Part shown: positions 33,239 to 41,235 of the stretch, piece after piece
Layout: every line of letters starts with the position of its first letter
How positions within the stretch are numbered: position 1 is the first letter of the stretch
NCBI RefSeq assembly: GCF_015751765.1
Contig: NZ_JADOTX010000001.1
Span: forward strand, 3,162,001 to 3,226,000
Source of the DNA: Micromonospora ureilytica
Lineage (GTDB): Bacteria > Actinomycetota > Actinomycetes > Mycobacteriales > Micromonosporaceae
Length of the DNA: 64,000 bases
Direction: 5' to 3'
Program-made: the position numbers and the translations under genes
The notes under the pieces: generated by a model
What the model was told of the DNA's origin: nothing
The model's input: the letters and a program-made list of their open reading frames with translations, nothing else
Databases searched by the model: none

Positions 33239-34908
33239 CGGCCGCCACCACCGACGGCGAGCGTCCGGAGCGCGTCGACCACCTCGTCCGGGTCAATGCC
33301 ACTGAGGCAGGGGTGCCCGGGGACGGGGCAGCTGGCCGCCCGGGTGTCCCGGCAGGGCGCGGCGGCGTCGCCGAGCCGCACGGTGGGCACCCGGTAGGGC
33401 CCCCACTGTCCGAACGGGACGGTCGGGGCGAAGAGGCTCACGACGGGCACGCCGGCGGCGGCCGCCAGGTGCGCGGGCCCGGTGTTGCCGACCACCACCG
33501 CGCTGGCGTCCGCGACGATCGCCGCCAGCCCGGCCAGGTCGGTGCGGCCGCCCAGGTCGGTGCCGCCGGCCGCGGCGACACCGGCGGTGACCGCGCGCTC
33601 GTCCGGGCCGCCGGTGACGAACACCCGGTGCCCGGCGTCGGTCAGCGCCCCGACGATTCGGGTCGCCACCTCGGGCGGGCAGGCCCGGCTCGACGCGGCC
33701 GACCCGGGGTGCAGCACCACGTACCCCGGGTCGCCGAGGTCGACCGGGCGCGGCGGCACGGCGTCCCGGCGGAGCCGGAGGACTGGTTCGTCGCCGTCGG
33801 GCAGCCGGTGGCCGGCGGCGGCGGCCAGGGAGAGGGCACGTTCAGGCTCGGGGACGCCGACCGGCACCCGGTGCCGGATGTCCAGCAGCGAGCCCGGGTA
33901 GTCGTCGCTGATCGCCGCGATCCGGCCGATCCCCGCCATCCGCAACAGCAGCGCCAGCGGCAGCGCGGACTGGTGGAACGAGGTGAACACCACGGCCTGG
34001 TCCGCGCCGACCCCGCCCAGCCGCGCGGTCAGGCTCCGCACGGCCTCCGGGTCGACCGGCCCCGGCGTGGGGTCGATCCACGGCAGCGGATGCTCGATGA
34101 TCTCGTCGACGCCGGGCAGCAGGTTGGCGGCGGCACGCCCGCGCGGCCCGCACAACAGCACCACCCGCTCCGCCCCGGCCGCGACAGCGCGGATCGCCGG
34201 CCCGGTGACCAGCACGTCACCCGCGGAATCCGAGCGGACCACGAGCGCCGTCCGTACCGGTTCGGTGGGCAGAGCCGAGGGCTGTACGGCCTGTTGGCGG
34301 CGCAGGATCTCCGCCACCGCCGCCGGCAGATCGGTGGCCACCCACCCGGCGGCGGCGATCTCCTCCGGCCGGGTGACCGGGGTGGGCACCAGCACCCCCG
34401 CGGCCCCGGCGGCCAGCGCGGCGGCGACGTCCCGGCCGATGTCGCCCACCAGCACGCACCGGGACGCGGTCGTGCCCAACTCGCGGGCGGCGGCGTGCAC
34501 CAGACCGGGCGCCGGCTTGCGGCAGTCACAACCGTCGGCGTCGTCGTGCGGGCAGACCAGCCACGCGTCGAACCGGCCCAACAGCTCCTCGACCCGGGCG
34601 TGCACCGCCCGCATCTGCTCACCTGTGAAGTAGCCCCGGGCCAGGCCCGACTGGTTCGTGACGACGGCCAGCCGCAGCCCGGCAGCGCGCAGACGGTCCA
34701 GCGCCGCCCGCGCGCCCGGCACCGGCCGCACCTTCTCCGGGTCGCCGTTGTACGGCACGTCCTCGATCAGGGTGCCGTCGCGGTCCAGCAGCACCGCGTC
34801 GTACAGGATGGGTCGAGGGCTTGCGACAGACCCGGAACCAGCGCGGTCAGCAGTGGCGTACACCTGGGCTGACCTGCGCTGATACGGATCCTCCTGGTCC
34901 TGTCGCAC
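33235..34908 (-). CDS. GmhB-type heptose-bisphosphate phosphatase fused to GT9 glycosyltransferase
   Basis: A 557-residue two-domain protein. Residues 35-205 are a HAD-IIIA phosphatase with DRDGTL (nucleophile Asp42, acid Asp44), TNQSG, and the zinc-binding Cys119-x-His121 ... Cys127-x-Cys129 loop that marks GmhB. Residues 219-557 are a GT9 domain with VLHPGSAASSRACPPE and VGNTGPAHLAAAAGVPVVSLFAP. The phosphatase would remove the 7-phosphate before adenylation by HldE, and the GT9 would use the ADP-heptose. The first 30 residues are not conserved. The listed GTG has no clear binding site; GTG 34863 is an alternative. It is first in the operon. Confidence 0.88.
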   Translation of the reverse strand: MRQDQEDPYQRRSAQVYATADRAGSGSVASPRPILYDAVLLDRDGTLIEDVPYNGDPEKVRPVPGARAALDRLRAAGLRLAVVTNQSGLARGYFTGEQMRAVHARVEELLGRFDAWLVCPHDDADGCDCRKPAPGLVHAAARELGTTASRCVLVGDIGRDVAAALAAGAAGVLVPTPVTRPEEIAAAGWVATDLPAAVAEILRRQQAVQPSALPTEPVRTALVVRSDSAGDVLVTGPAIRAVAAGAERVVLLCGPRGRAAANLLPGVDEIIEHPLPWIDPTPGPVDPEAVRSLTARLGGVGADQAVVFTSFHQSALPLALLLRMAGIGRIAAISDDYPGSLLDIRHRVPVGVPEPERALSLAAAAGHRLPDGDEPVLRLRRDAVPPRPVDLGDPGYVVLHPGSAASSRACPPEVATRIVGALTDAGHRVFVTGGPDERAVTAGVAAAGGTDLGGRTDLAGLAAIVADASAVVVGNTGPAHLAAAAGVPVVSLFAPTVPFGQWGPYRVPTVRLGDAAAPCRDTRAASCPVPGHPCLSGIDPDEVVDALRTLAVGGGGR

Positions 34909-35013
34909 AGCCGGCGGGTTCCCTGCGCCCCGAGGAGTAAACGTCGTCGTGGAGGCGGTGGGCCAGCGCCGCCAGCGATGCCCCGGGTCGGCCTTACCCG
35001 CCGGGCCGGAGAA

Positions 35014-35034
35014 GCTAACCCCGCAGCCGTTAGC
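35014..35034. promoter_or_regulatory. Perfect inverted repeat GCTAAC-N9-GTTAGC
   Basis: Lies in the 155-bp divergent gap between the heptose operon and the SRPBCC gene, 29 bp upstream of the latter's start. A 6-9-6 repeat spanning 21 bp is a plausible dimeric operator controlling one or both transcripts. Confidence 0.45.
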
Positions 35035-35063
35035 CCGTGCCGTGCCCCGGGTATGGGATCCCG

Positions 35064-35510
35064 GTGGCGATTGTGGAGAAAGTGATCGACGCTCCCCCGC
35101 AGCAGGTGTTCGACGTGCTCGCCGACGGGTGGACGTACAGCGACTGGGTGGTCGGCACGGCGCACATGCGGGACGTGGACGACGCCTGGCCCCGCGTGGG
35201 CAGCCAACTGCACCACCGTGCCGGGCCCTGGCCGCTCTCCCTGCAGGACGCCTCGACGGTGCTGGTCTGCGAACCGCCTCACCGGCTCGTGCTCAAGGCC
35301 GGGCTCTGGCCGGCGGGCGAGGCGATCGTGGCCTTCACGCTGGAACCCGTGGGCGCGGGCGCCACGCGGGTGCGTCTCGGGGAGGACTTCGCCGCCGGCC
35401 CGCTGCGCTGGGTCCACAACAAGGTCAACGATCTGGTGCTGCACCGGCGGAACCGGGAGACGCTGGCCCGACTCGCCGACATCGCCACCCGACAGAAGGG
35501 GGCGTCGTGA
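35064..35510 (+). CDS. SRPBCC-family (START-like) protein
   Basis: A 148-residue protein with the polyketide-cyclase/START-like fold: N-terminal VEKVIDAPPQQVFDVLADGWTYSDWVVG, central beta strands and a long C-terminal helix (VHNKVNDLVLHRRNRETLARLADIATRQ). The family binds hydrophobic ligands in a cavity. The GTG at 35064 fits the domain boundary better than one nine codons upstream. It ends in a 4-bp overlap with the following SDR gene, so the two are co-translated. Confidence 0.85.
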   Translation: MAIVEKVIDAPPQQVFDVLADGWTYSDWVVGTAHMRDVDDAWPRVGSQLHHRAGPWPLSLQDASTVLVCEPPHRLVLKAGLWPAGEAIVAFTLEPVGAGATRVRLGEDFAAGPLRWVHNKVNDLVLHRRNRETLARLADIATRQKGAS

Positions 35511-36508
35511 CCCGGACCGTTGTGGTGACCGGCGCGAGCGCCGGCGTCGGCCGGGCCGTCGCCCACGCGTACGCGGCACGCGGCGCCCGGCTGGCGCTGC
35601 TGGCTCGGGGCGAGGCGGGTCTGGTCGCCGCCGAGCGGGAGTGCCGACTGCGCGGCGCGACCGACGTGCGCGTGTACCGGGTCGACGTGGCCGACGCGGG
35701 CGCGGTGCAGCAGGCCGCCGACGACGTGGTGCACCGCTGGGGCGGCATCGACGTGTGGATCAACAACGCGATGGCGTCGGTGTTCGCGCCCGCCTGGGAG
35801 ATCCCGGCGCGTGAGTTCCACCGGGTCACCGAGGTCACCTACCTGGGCACGGTGCACGGCACCCTCGCCGCGCTGCGGCACATGCGGGCGCACGGGCGGG
35901 GCACGATCGTGCAGGTGGGCTCGGCGTTGGCCTACCGGGGCATCCCGCTGCAGTCGGCGTACTGCGCGAGCAAGCACGCCGTCCAGGGGTTCAACGACTC
36001 GCTGCGCGCCGAGCTGCTGCACGACTGCCCGGGGGTGAAGCTGTCAATGGTGCAGCTGCCCGCGCTCAACACGCCACAGTTCTCCTGGGTCCGTACCCGG
36101 CTGCCCCGGCATCCGCAGCCGGTGCCGCCGATCTTCACTCCCGAGCTGGCCGCCCGGGCCATCGTCTGGACCGCCGACCGCGGCACCAGGGAGCTGAACG
36201 TGGGCGGCCCGACCTGGCAGGCCCGGCTGGCCGACGCCCTGTTCCCCGGCCTGCTCGACCGGAAGCTGGCCCGCGACGGCTACGACAGTCAGCAGACCGG
36301 TGAGAAGATCGATCCGGCGACCTGGCGGGACAATCTGGATCACCCCGGCGACGCGGACACGGACCGGGGCACGGCGGGTGTGTTCCTCGAACAGGCGCGG
36401 GACCGTTCCGCGGCGCTCTGGGTCGGCACGCACAAGCCGGCGCTCACCGGCGTCGCGTTCGCCATCGCGGCGTTCGCCCTCACCGCTGTCGCTCGCCGTC
36501 GGCGTTGA
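35507..36508 (+). CDS. SDR-family oxidoreductase with C-terminal membrane anchor
   Basis: A 333-residue SDR. Cofactor loop TGASAGVG (residues 8-15), Asn in INNAMAS, catalytic Ser in QVGSALAYRG and the pair in YCASKHAVQG. An extension of about 90 residues follows the SDR core and ends in a transmembrane helix (ALTGVAFAIAAFALTAVA) with an RRRR tail, so the enzyme is probably membrane attached. The GTG overlaps the SRPBCC stop; AAGGGGG lies upstream. Substrate is unknown; the SRPBCC partner hints at a lipid-like ligand. Confidence 0.88.
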   Translation: MTRTVVVTGASAGVGRAVAHAYAARGARLALLARGEAGLVAAERECRLRGATDVRVYRVDVADAGAVQQAADDVVHRWGGIDVWINNAMASVFAPAWEIPAREFHRVTEVTYLGTVHGTLAALRHMRAHGRGTIVQVGSALAYRGIPLQSAYCASKHAVQGFNDSLRAELLHDCPGVKLSMVQLPALNTPQFSWVRTRLPRHPQPVPPIFTPELAARAIVWTADRGTRELNVGGPTWQARLADALFPGLLDRKLARDGYDSQQTGEKIDPATWRDNLDHPGDADTDRGTAGVFLEQARDRSAALWVGTHKPALTGVAFAIAAFALTAVARRRR

Positions 36509-36657
36509 CCACCGCAACGTCCCTGACCAGGTCTTCGACACCCGCCCACGGGGGCGGCGAGGGTCCGCAACGCCCGGAAGGGGTGCCTCCCTCGGAGCGA
36601 ATGCGGCAACTGGATACCCTTTACACGACCCTTGTCCGCAAACCGAGGATGACCGAC

Positions 36658-37425
36658 ATGATCAAGCCGGTGCAGTTGCCGTCGCCGTGGCGGGACGCAC
36701 GACTAACCGTCGTCGTGCCCACTTACAACGAGGCGGGCAACCTCCCGGCGCTGGTCGAGCGGTTGCTCGCGCTGCCGCTGTCGGGGCTGCGCATCCTCGT
36801 CGCCGACGACAATTCCCCCGACGGCACCGGGGAGGTGGCGGACAAGCTGGCCATCGAGCACCCCGACCGGATCGAGGTCGTGCACCGCGCCGGCAAGGAG
36901 GGCCTCGGCCGGGCGTACGTGGACGGGATGAGTCGGGCGATCGAGGGCGGCGCCGAGTACGTGGCGCAGATGGACGCCGACCTCTCGCACCCGCCGGAGG
37001 CGCTGCCGGGCATGCTGGGCGCGCTGCTCTCCACCCAGGCCAGCGTGGTGATCGGTTCCCGGTACGTGCCCGGTGGCGAACTGGACGAGAACTGGCCGCT
37101 CTACCGCCGGGCGCTCAGTGGCTGGGCGAACCTCTACGTGCACACGCTGCTGCGGGTACGGATCCGGGACCTCACCGCCGGCTTCAAGATCTGGCGGGCC
37201 GACGCCCTGCTCGACATCGACCTGGAGCGGGTGCAGTCCAACGGCTACAGCTTCCAGGTGGAGATGCACTACCTCGCCACCAAGCTGGGGCACATCATCC
37301 TGGAGGTGCCGATCCGCTTCGAGGAGCGGCGCGACGGCGTCTCCAAGATGACCACCGCGACCAAGGTGGAGAGCGCGCTCATGCCCTTCCGCCTCCGCAG
37401 CAAACACCGCAACATAACCAGCTGA
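36658..37425 (+). CDS. Polyprenol-phosphate mannosyltransferase-like GT2
   Basis: A 255-residue DPM1-like GT-A enzyme: VVVPTYNEAGNLP at the N-terminus, DDNSPDGTG, the metal-binding QMDADLSHPPE, GSRYVPGG and the C-terminal IRFEERRDGVSKM typical of dolichyl/polyprenyl-phosphate mannose synthases. It lacks the fused transmembrane or acyltransferase part of mycobacterial Ppm1. It should make polyprenyl-phosphate-mannose for cell-envelope glycans and protein mannosylation. The ATG at 36658 has GAGG 9 nt upstream; ATG 36649 directly abuts that site and is less likely. Confidence 0.9.
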   Translation: MIKPVQLPSPWRDARLTVVVPTYNEAGNLPALVERLLALPLSGLRILVADDNSPDGTGEVADKLAIEHPDRIEVVHRAGKEGLGRAYVDGMSRAIEGGAEYVAQMDADLSHPPEALPGMLGALLSTQASVVIGSRYVPGGELDENWPLYRRALSGWANLYVHTLLRVRIRDLTAGFKIWRADALLDIDLERVQSNGYSFQVEMHYLATKLGHIILEVPIRFEERRDGVSKMTTATKVESALMPFRLRSKHRNITS

Positions 37426-37432
37426 CCCGCAC

Positions 37433-37473
37433 GCCCCACCCCCGCCTGAGTGATCAGGGGTGGGGGCGGGGCG
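37433..37473. terminator. Terminator between the GT2 gene and the convergent oxidoreductase gene
   Basis: GC-rich inverted repeat with inner stem CCTGA-GTGA-TCAGG (37445-37458) and imperfect C-rich/G-rich outer arms. Confidence 0.6.
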
Positions 37474-37474
37474 G

Positions 37475-39082
37475 TCAGGTGGGATAGATGGCGCGGTGCG
37501 CGGTGGCGATGGCTGCGGCGTAGGCGCGACCGGTGAGCGCGCGGTCCCGGGCCAGCGCCGCGCGGGCCGCGTTCGCGCCCGGCGCGCCGTGCACACCGCC
37601 GCCGGGGTGCGCCGACGCGCTGGCCAGGAAGAGCCGGTCCACCGGGGTGTCCGCCCGGCCCAGGCCAGGGATCGGACGCAGGAAGAGCTGCTGGTACGCG
37701 GCGGCGGTCCCGCCGCCGAGCGCGCCACCGACCAGGCTCGGGTTGCCCTTCTCCAGGTCGGCCGGCCCGGCCACGTGTCGACCCACGATCAGGCGCCGGA
37801 AACCCGGGGCCGCCGCCTCCAGCACGTCCTCCATCCGCTGCACGTGCCCGGCGACCTCCTCGGCCCGCCAGTTCCGCCGGAACGGCAGATGGGTGTACGA
37901 CCAGAGCGACTCGGTGCCCGGCGGGGAGTGGCTCGGGTCCGCCACCGACATCTGCCCGACCAGCAGGAACGGGTCGCGGGGCAGCTCGCCACGGGCCAGC
38001 TCGCCGGCGTAGTGGGTGAGCCCGTTGAGGTCCGCGCCGAGGTGCACAGTGCCGGCGCCGGCCAGTTGCCGGTTGGTCCAGGGCACCGGCGCGGAGAGCG
38101 CCCAGTCCACCTTCAGCGTGGAGCCGTCCCACCGGAAGTGCGCCAGGTCCTCCACCAGCCGGGACGGCAGTGCCGCCGCGCCGACCAGGTCGAGGTAGAG
38201 CGCCGGCGCCGGGACGTCGGCGAGCACGGCCCGCCGGGCCCGCCACAGCGTGCCGCCGACGGTCCGCACGCCCATCGCCCGACCCCGGGCGGTGAGCACC
38301 CGGTCGGCCCGGGCACCGTAGACGATCGCTCCGCCTTGCGCCTGCAGCCGATCCACCAGCGCGTTGGTGACCTGCTGGGCGCCGCCATTGGGCACCGGCC
38401 AGCCGACCTGCTGGCCGAGCATGGCCAGCAGCCAGCCGTACACCCCGGAGCCGGCCTCCTCCGGGGAGAGGTCGGTGTGCAGGGCGCAGCCGGCCAGCAG
38501 GGCCGGCCCACCTGCACCGTCGAAGAGTTCGTCGCCGAGTTTGCGGACCGGCACGACGAGCCGCCGCGCGAGTCGCAGCGCGCCGGCGACGTGCAACCGA
38601 CGCAGCAGACCCAGCCCTCCGCGTACCGGCGGGAACGGCGAGGTGATCGCCTCCAGCATCGGCTCGGCCACGTCGAGCCAGTCGGTGTACGCGTTGAGCC
38701 AACGCTTGCCGTCCCCGGGTGCGAACTGCTCCAGCGACGCGGCAGTCACGTCCGGGTCCCGATTGATCACCGCGGCTCGACCGTCCGGCAGCAGGTGTGC
38801 CAGCACGTCCGGCGAGTGCCGCCAGGACAACCCGTGCCGGCCCAGGTCGAGGCCGCCCAGCACCGGCGAGGCGTACCCGAGGGGGTAGAACGAGCTGTAG
38901 AGGTCACTCAGGTAGCCGGGCGCGGTGACCTCGGCGGAGCGGACCGCGCCGCCGGGCACTGCTGTCGCCTCCAGCACCACCACGTCCCAGCCGGCGTCCG
39001 CCAGCAGGTTCGCCGCCACCAGGCCGTTGTGCCCGGCGCCGACGATGACGGCGTCCGCGCTCTGCGCGACGGTGGTTGTCAT
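37475..39082 (-). CDS. Phytoene-dehydrogenase-like FAD-dependent oxidoreductase
   Basis: A 535-residue flavoprotein. The N-terminal dinucleotide-binding motif is VIVGAGHNGLVAANLLADAGWDVVVLEA, followed by GGAVRSAE. The C-terminal FAD motif is FLASASAHPGGGVHGAPGANAA. It belongs to the CrtI/NAD(P)-FAD superfamily of COG1233, but no carotenoid gene is adjacent, so the substrate could be another polyene or lipid. ATG start with family-consistent N-terminus. It is divergent from the aldehyde dehydrogenase across 72 bp. Confidence 0.9.
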   Translation of the reverse strand: MTTTVAQSADAVIVGAGHNGLVAANLLADAGWDVVVLEATAVPGGAVRSAEVTAPGYLSDLYSSFYPLGYASPVLGGLDLGRHGLSWRHSPDVLAHLLPDGRAAVINRDPDVTAASLEQFAPGDGKRWLNAYTDWLDVAEPMLEAITSPFPPVRGGLGLLRRLHVAGALRLARRLVVPVRKLGDELFDGAGGPALLAGCALHTDLSPEEAGSGVYGWLLAMLGQQVGWPVPNGGAQQVTNALVDRLQAQGGAIVYGARADRVLTARGRAMGVRTVGGTLWRARRAVLADVPAPALYLDLVGAAALPSRLVEDLAHFRWDGSTLKVDWALSAPVPWTNRQLAGAGTVHLGADLNGLTHYAGELARGELPRDPFLLVGQMSVADPSHSPPGTESLWSYTHLPFRRNWRAEEVAGHVQRMEDVLEAAAPGFRRLIVGRHVAGPADLEKGNPSLVGGALGGGTAAAYQQLFLRPIPGLGRADTPVDRLFLASASAHPGGGVHGAPGANAARAALARDRALTGRAYAAAIATAHRAIYPT

Positions 39083-39154
39083 CGGATCCGCCTACCCGGC
39101 GCGCAACGGGGCGAAACGCGTTTGCCTCGCCGGGGCCGGGGCATCCAGCGCCGC

Positions 39155-40588
39155 ATGTACACGGTTGCGCAGCTGGTGGGCGGGGTGTGGGGTGCGGGCG
39201 GCGACGGCGGCGAACTGGTCGTGCGTGACCCGGCGGACGACACGCCGGTGAGCACGGTGCCGGTGGCCACGGCCGACGAGGTGGGCAAGGCGACCCAGGC
39301 GGCCCGCAACGCGGCGGCCCAGTGGGCGGCGACCGCGCCGGCCGAACGGGCGGCGGCGCTGCACCGGGCCGCGGACGCGGTGGCGGCGGTCATCGACGAG
39401 TTGGCGGCGGCGGTCACCGCGGAGATGGGCAAGCCGTTGGCGGACGCCCGCGGCGGCGTCGAGGCGGGGATCGGCACCCTACGACAGTATGCGGAGCTGG
39501 CACCGCTGCGCGGTGGGCGCACGCTGAACGGCGAAGCCGACGCGCTCGACTTCCTGACCCCGCAGCCCCGCGGGGTGGTCGCGGCGATCACCCCCTGGAA
39601 CGACCCGGTGGCGGTCTCCTGCGGGCTGCTCGGCGCGGCCCTGGTGACCGGCAACGTGGTGCTCTACAAGCCGAGCGAACGGACACCGGCGACCGGCTGG
39701 CTGCTGGCCCGAGCACTGGATCAGGCGCTGCCGGCCGGTGTGTTGTCGCTGCTCACCGGCGGTCCGGAGGTGGGCGCCGCGCTGGCGGCGCAGGAGGTCG
39801 ACGTGGTGGCGCACGTGGGCTCCACCGCGACCGGGCGGGCGATCGCCGCCGCCGCGGCCCGCACCGGCGCGAAGCTGCTCCTGGAGAACGGGGGCAGCGA
39901 CCCGTTGATCGTGGACGCGGGCGTCGACCCGGAGTGGGCGGCGGAGCAGGCCGCGCTCGGGGCGTTCGCCAACGCCGGGCAGATCTGCGTTGCGGTGGAG
40001 CGGCTCTACGTGCACCGGGAGGTGGCCGACGACTTCGTGGCCGCACTGGTACGACGCGCCGAAGCGCTGCGGCTCGGGCCGGGCCGGGACCCGGGCACCG
40101 AGCTGGGCCCGCTGGTCGACCGCCGGCACCGCGACCACGTGCACGGGCAGGTGGCGGCAGCGGTGGCGGACGGCGCACGGGTGCGGGTGGGCGGTGAGGT
40201 GCCGGACGGACCGGGGGCGTTCTACCCGGCCACCGTCGTCACTGACTGCCGCCACGACATGCCACTGGTCCGGGAGGAGACCTTCGGGCCGGTCGCCCCG
40301 GTGGTGGTCGTCGACTCGTTCGACGAGGCGCTGCGCTGCGCGGCGGATTCCCCGTACGGGTTGGCCGCGACCGTGTTGACCCGTTCGATGAGTCACGCGC
40401 AGCGGGCCTGGCGGGAGCTTCCGGTCGGCACCGTCAAGGTCAACGCGGTGTTCGGGGGTGCGCCGGGTGGGGCCGCGCATCCGCGCCGGGCCAGCGGGCA
40501 GGGCTTCGGGTACGGCCCGGAGCTGCTGGACGAGTTCACCGCCACGAAGGCGGTGCACATCGAGGCGCCGGGCGGCGGGCACTGGTGA
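39155..40588 (+). CDS. Aldehyde dehydrogenase family protein
   Basis: A 477-residue NAD(P)-dependent aldehyde dehydrogenase. Active-site Asn in ITPWNDPV, coenzyme Lys in YKPSERTP, general base Glu in LLLENGGSDPLIV, nucleophile Cys in FANAGQICVAVERL and the conserved EETFGPVAPV near the C-terminus. It oxidises an aldehyde to its acid. The substrate is not predictable, though the group resembles succinate-semialdehyde and betaine-aldehyde dehydrogenases. The ATG at 39155 lacks a clear ribosome binding site. A terminator follows the stop. Confidence 0.93.
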   Translation: MYTVAQLVGGVWGAGGDGGELVVRDPADDTPVSTVPVATADEVGKATQAARNAAAQWAATAPAERAAALHRAADAVAAVIDELAAAVTAEMGKPLADARGGVEAGIGTLRQYAELAPLRGGRTLNGEADALDFLTPQPRGVVAAITPWNDPVAVSCGLLGAALVTGNVVLYKPSERTPATGWLLARALDQALPAGVLSLLTGGPEVGAALAAQEVDVVAHVGSTATGRAIAAAAARTGAKLLLENGGSDPLIVDAGVDPEWAAEQAALGAFANAGQICVAVERLYVHREVADDFVAALVRRAEALRLGPGRDPGTELGPLVDRRHRDHVHGQVAAAVADGARVRVGGEVPDGPGAFYPATVVTDCRHDMPLVREETFGPVAPVVVVDSFDEALRCAADSPYGLAATVLTRSMSHAQRAWRELPVGTVKVNAVFGGAPGGAAHPRRASGQGFGYGPELLDEFTATKAVHIEAPGGGHW

Positions 40589-40594
40589 GCAGTG

Positions 40595-40625
40595 CGGGCG
40601 GACGCAGGGGTGGCGCGTCCGCCCG
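40595..40625. terminator. Terminator between convergent aldehyde dehydrogenase and ChaB-domain genes
   Basis: A perfect 11-bp stem (40595-40605 with 40615-40625) and a 9-nt loop. Confidence 0.75.
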
Positions 40626-40657
40626 TACCGCGTCGGTGTGTTCCGGTGCGACGGCGA

Positions 40658-41059
40658 TCAGTCGCCGCGGGCCTTGCGGGTGGCGCGGTCGTTGGCCTTC
40701 TCGATGGCCGTGACCAGCTCCGGTTTGGTCATTCCGGACCGGCCGGGTACGTCGAGTTTGCGGGCCACCGACATCAGGTGGTCCTTTGTGGCGTTGGCGT
40801 CCACGCCGCCCGCCGTGGGGGCCCGTCGTTCCGGTCCGCCACCGGCGGCCTGCTGGTCGCTGGGGCCCTTGCGGCCCTTCGGCTCCCAGTGGTCGCCCAC
40901 CTTCTCGAACTGGTGCTTCACGGCGGCGAAGGCGGTGCGGTGCGACCGCTCCCCCTCGCCGTAGGTCTCCACCGCGGAGTCGTGCGTCTTCTCCCACGTG
41001 CGCTGCGCCTTGTCCGGGGAGCGCCGCAGCGTGCTGGGCAGGTCCTCGCGCCCGGGCAT
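40658..41059 (-). CDS. ChaB-domain protein with Rho-N/SAP-like tail
   Basis: A 133-residue basic protein. Residues 1-60 match ChaB (MPGREDLPSTLRRSPDKAQRTWEKTHDSAVETYGEGERSHRTAFAAVKHQFEKVGDHW), and residues 90-133 a Rho-termination-factor N-terminal type domain (DHLMSVARKLDVPGRSGMTKPELVTAIEKAND) that binds nucleic acid. ChaB is historically tied to cation transport but the combination suggests a small DNA- or RNA-binding stress protein. AGGAGGACGAG just upstream of the ATG fixes the start. It is divergent from the YihY gene. Confidence 0.88.
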   Translation of the reverse strand: MPGREDLPSTLRRSPDKAQRTWEKTHDSAVETYGEGERSHRTAFAAVKHQFEKVGDHWEPKGRKGPSDQQAAGGGPERRAPTAGGVDANATKDHLMSVARKLDVPGRSGMTKPELVTAIEKANDRATRKARGD

Positions 41060-41235
41060 CTCGTCCTCCTCCGTGTCGACGGGGTTCCTGTGACCGTTCC
41101 CCAGTGACGTGGCGGCAAACCATAGCGGCGCCGGCCGGGCGCTGGGCGGGTTTGTCGATTTCGGCATCCGGGTACCGCCGGGCCAGGCCAGACCGGACGA
41201 CCGGTCATCCGGCGGCCGGGGCGCAGGGAGCGGGC

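Noticed and set aside
34800..34908. Frameshift at the start of the GmhB-GT9 gene
   Set aside because: The first 30 residues lack similarity, but an alternative in-frame start at 34863 explains this without a frameshift.
37460..39154. Open frame of over 500 codons upstream of the aldehyde dehydrogenase start
   Set aside because: It is antisense to the phytoene-dehydrogenase-like gene, whose FAD motifs are intact. The translation is low-complexity Arg/Gly/Val.
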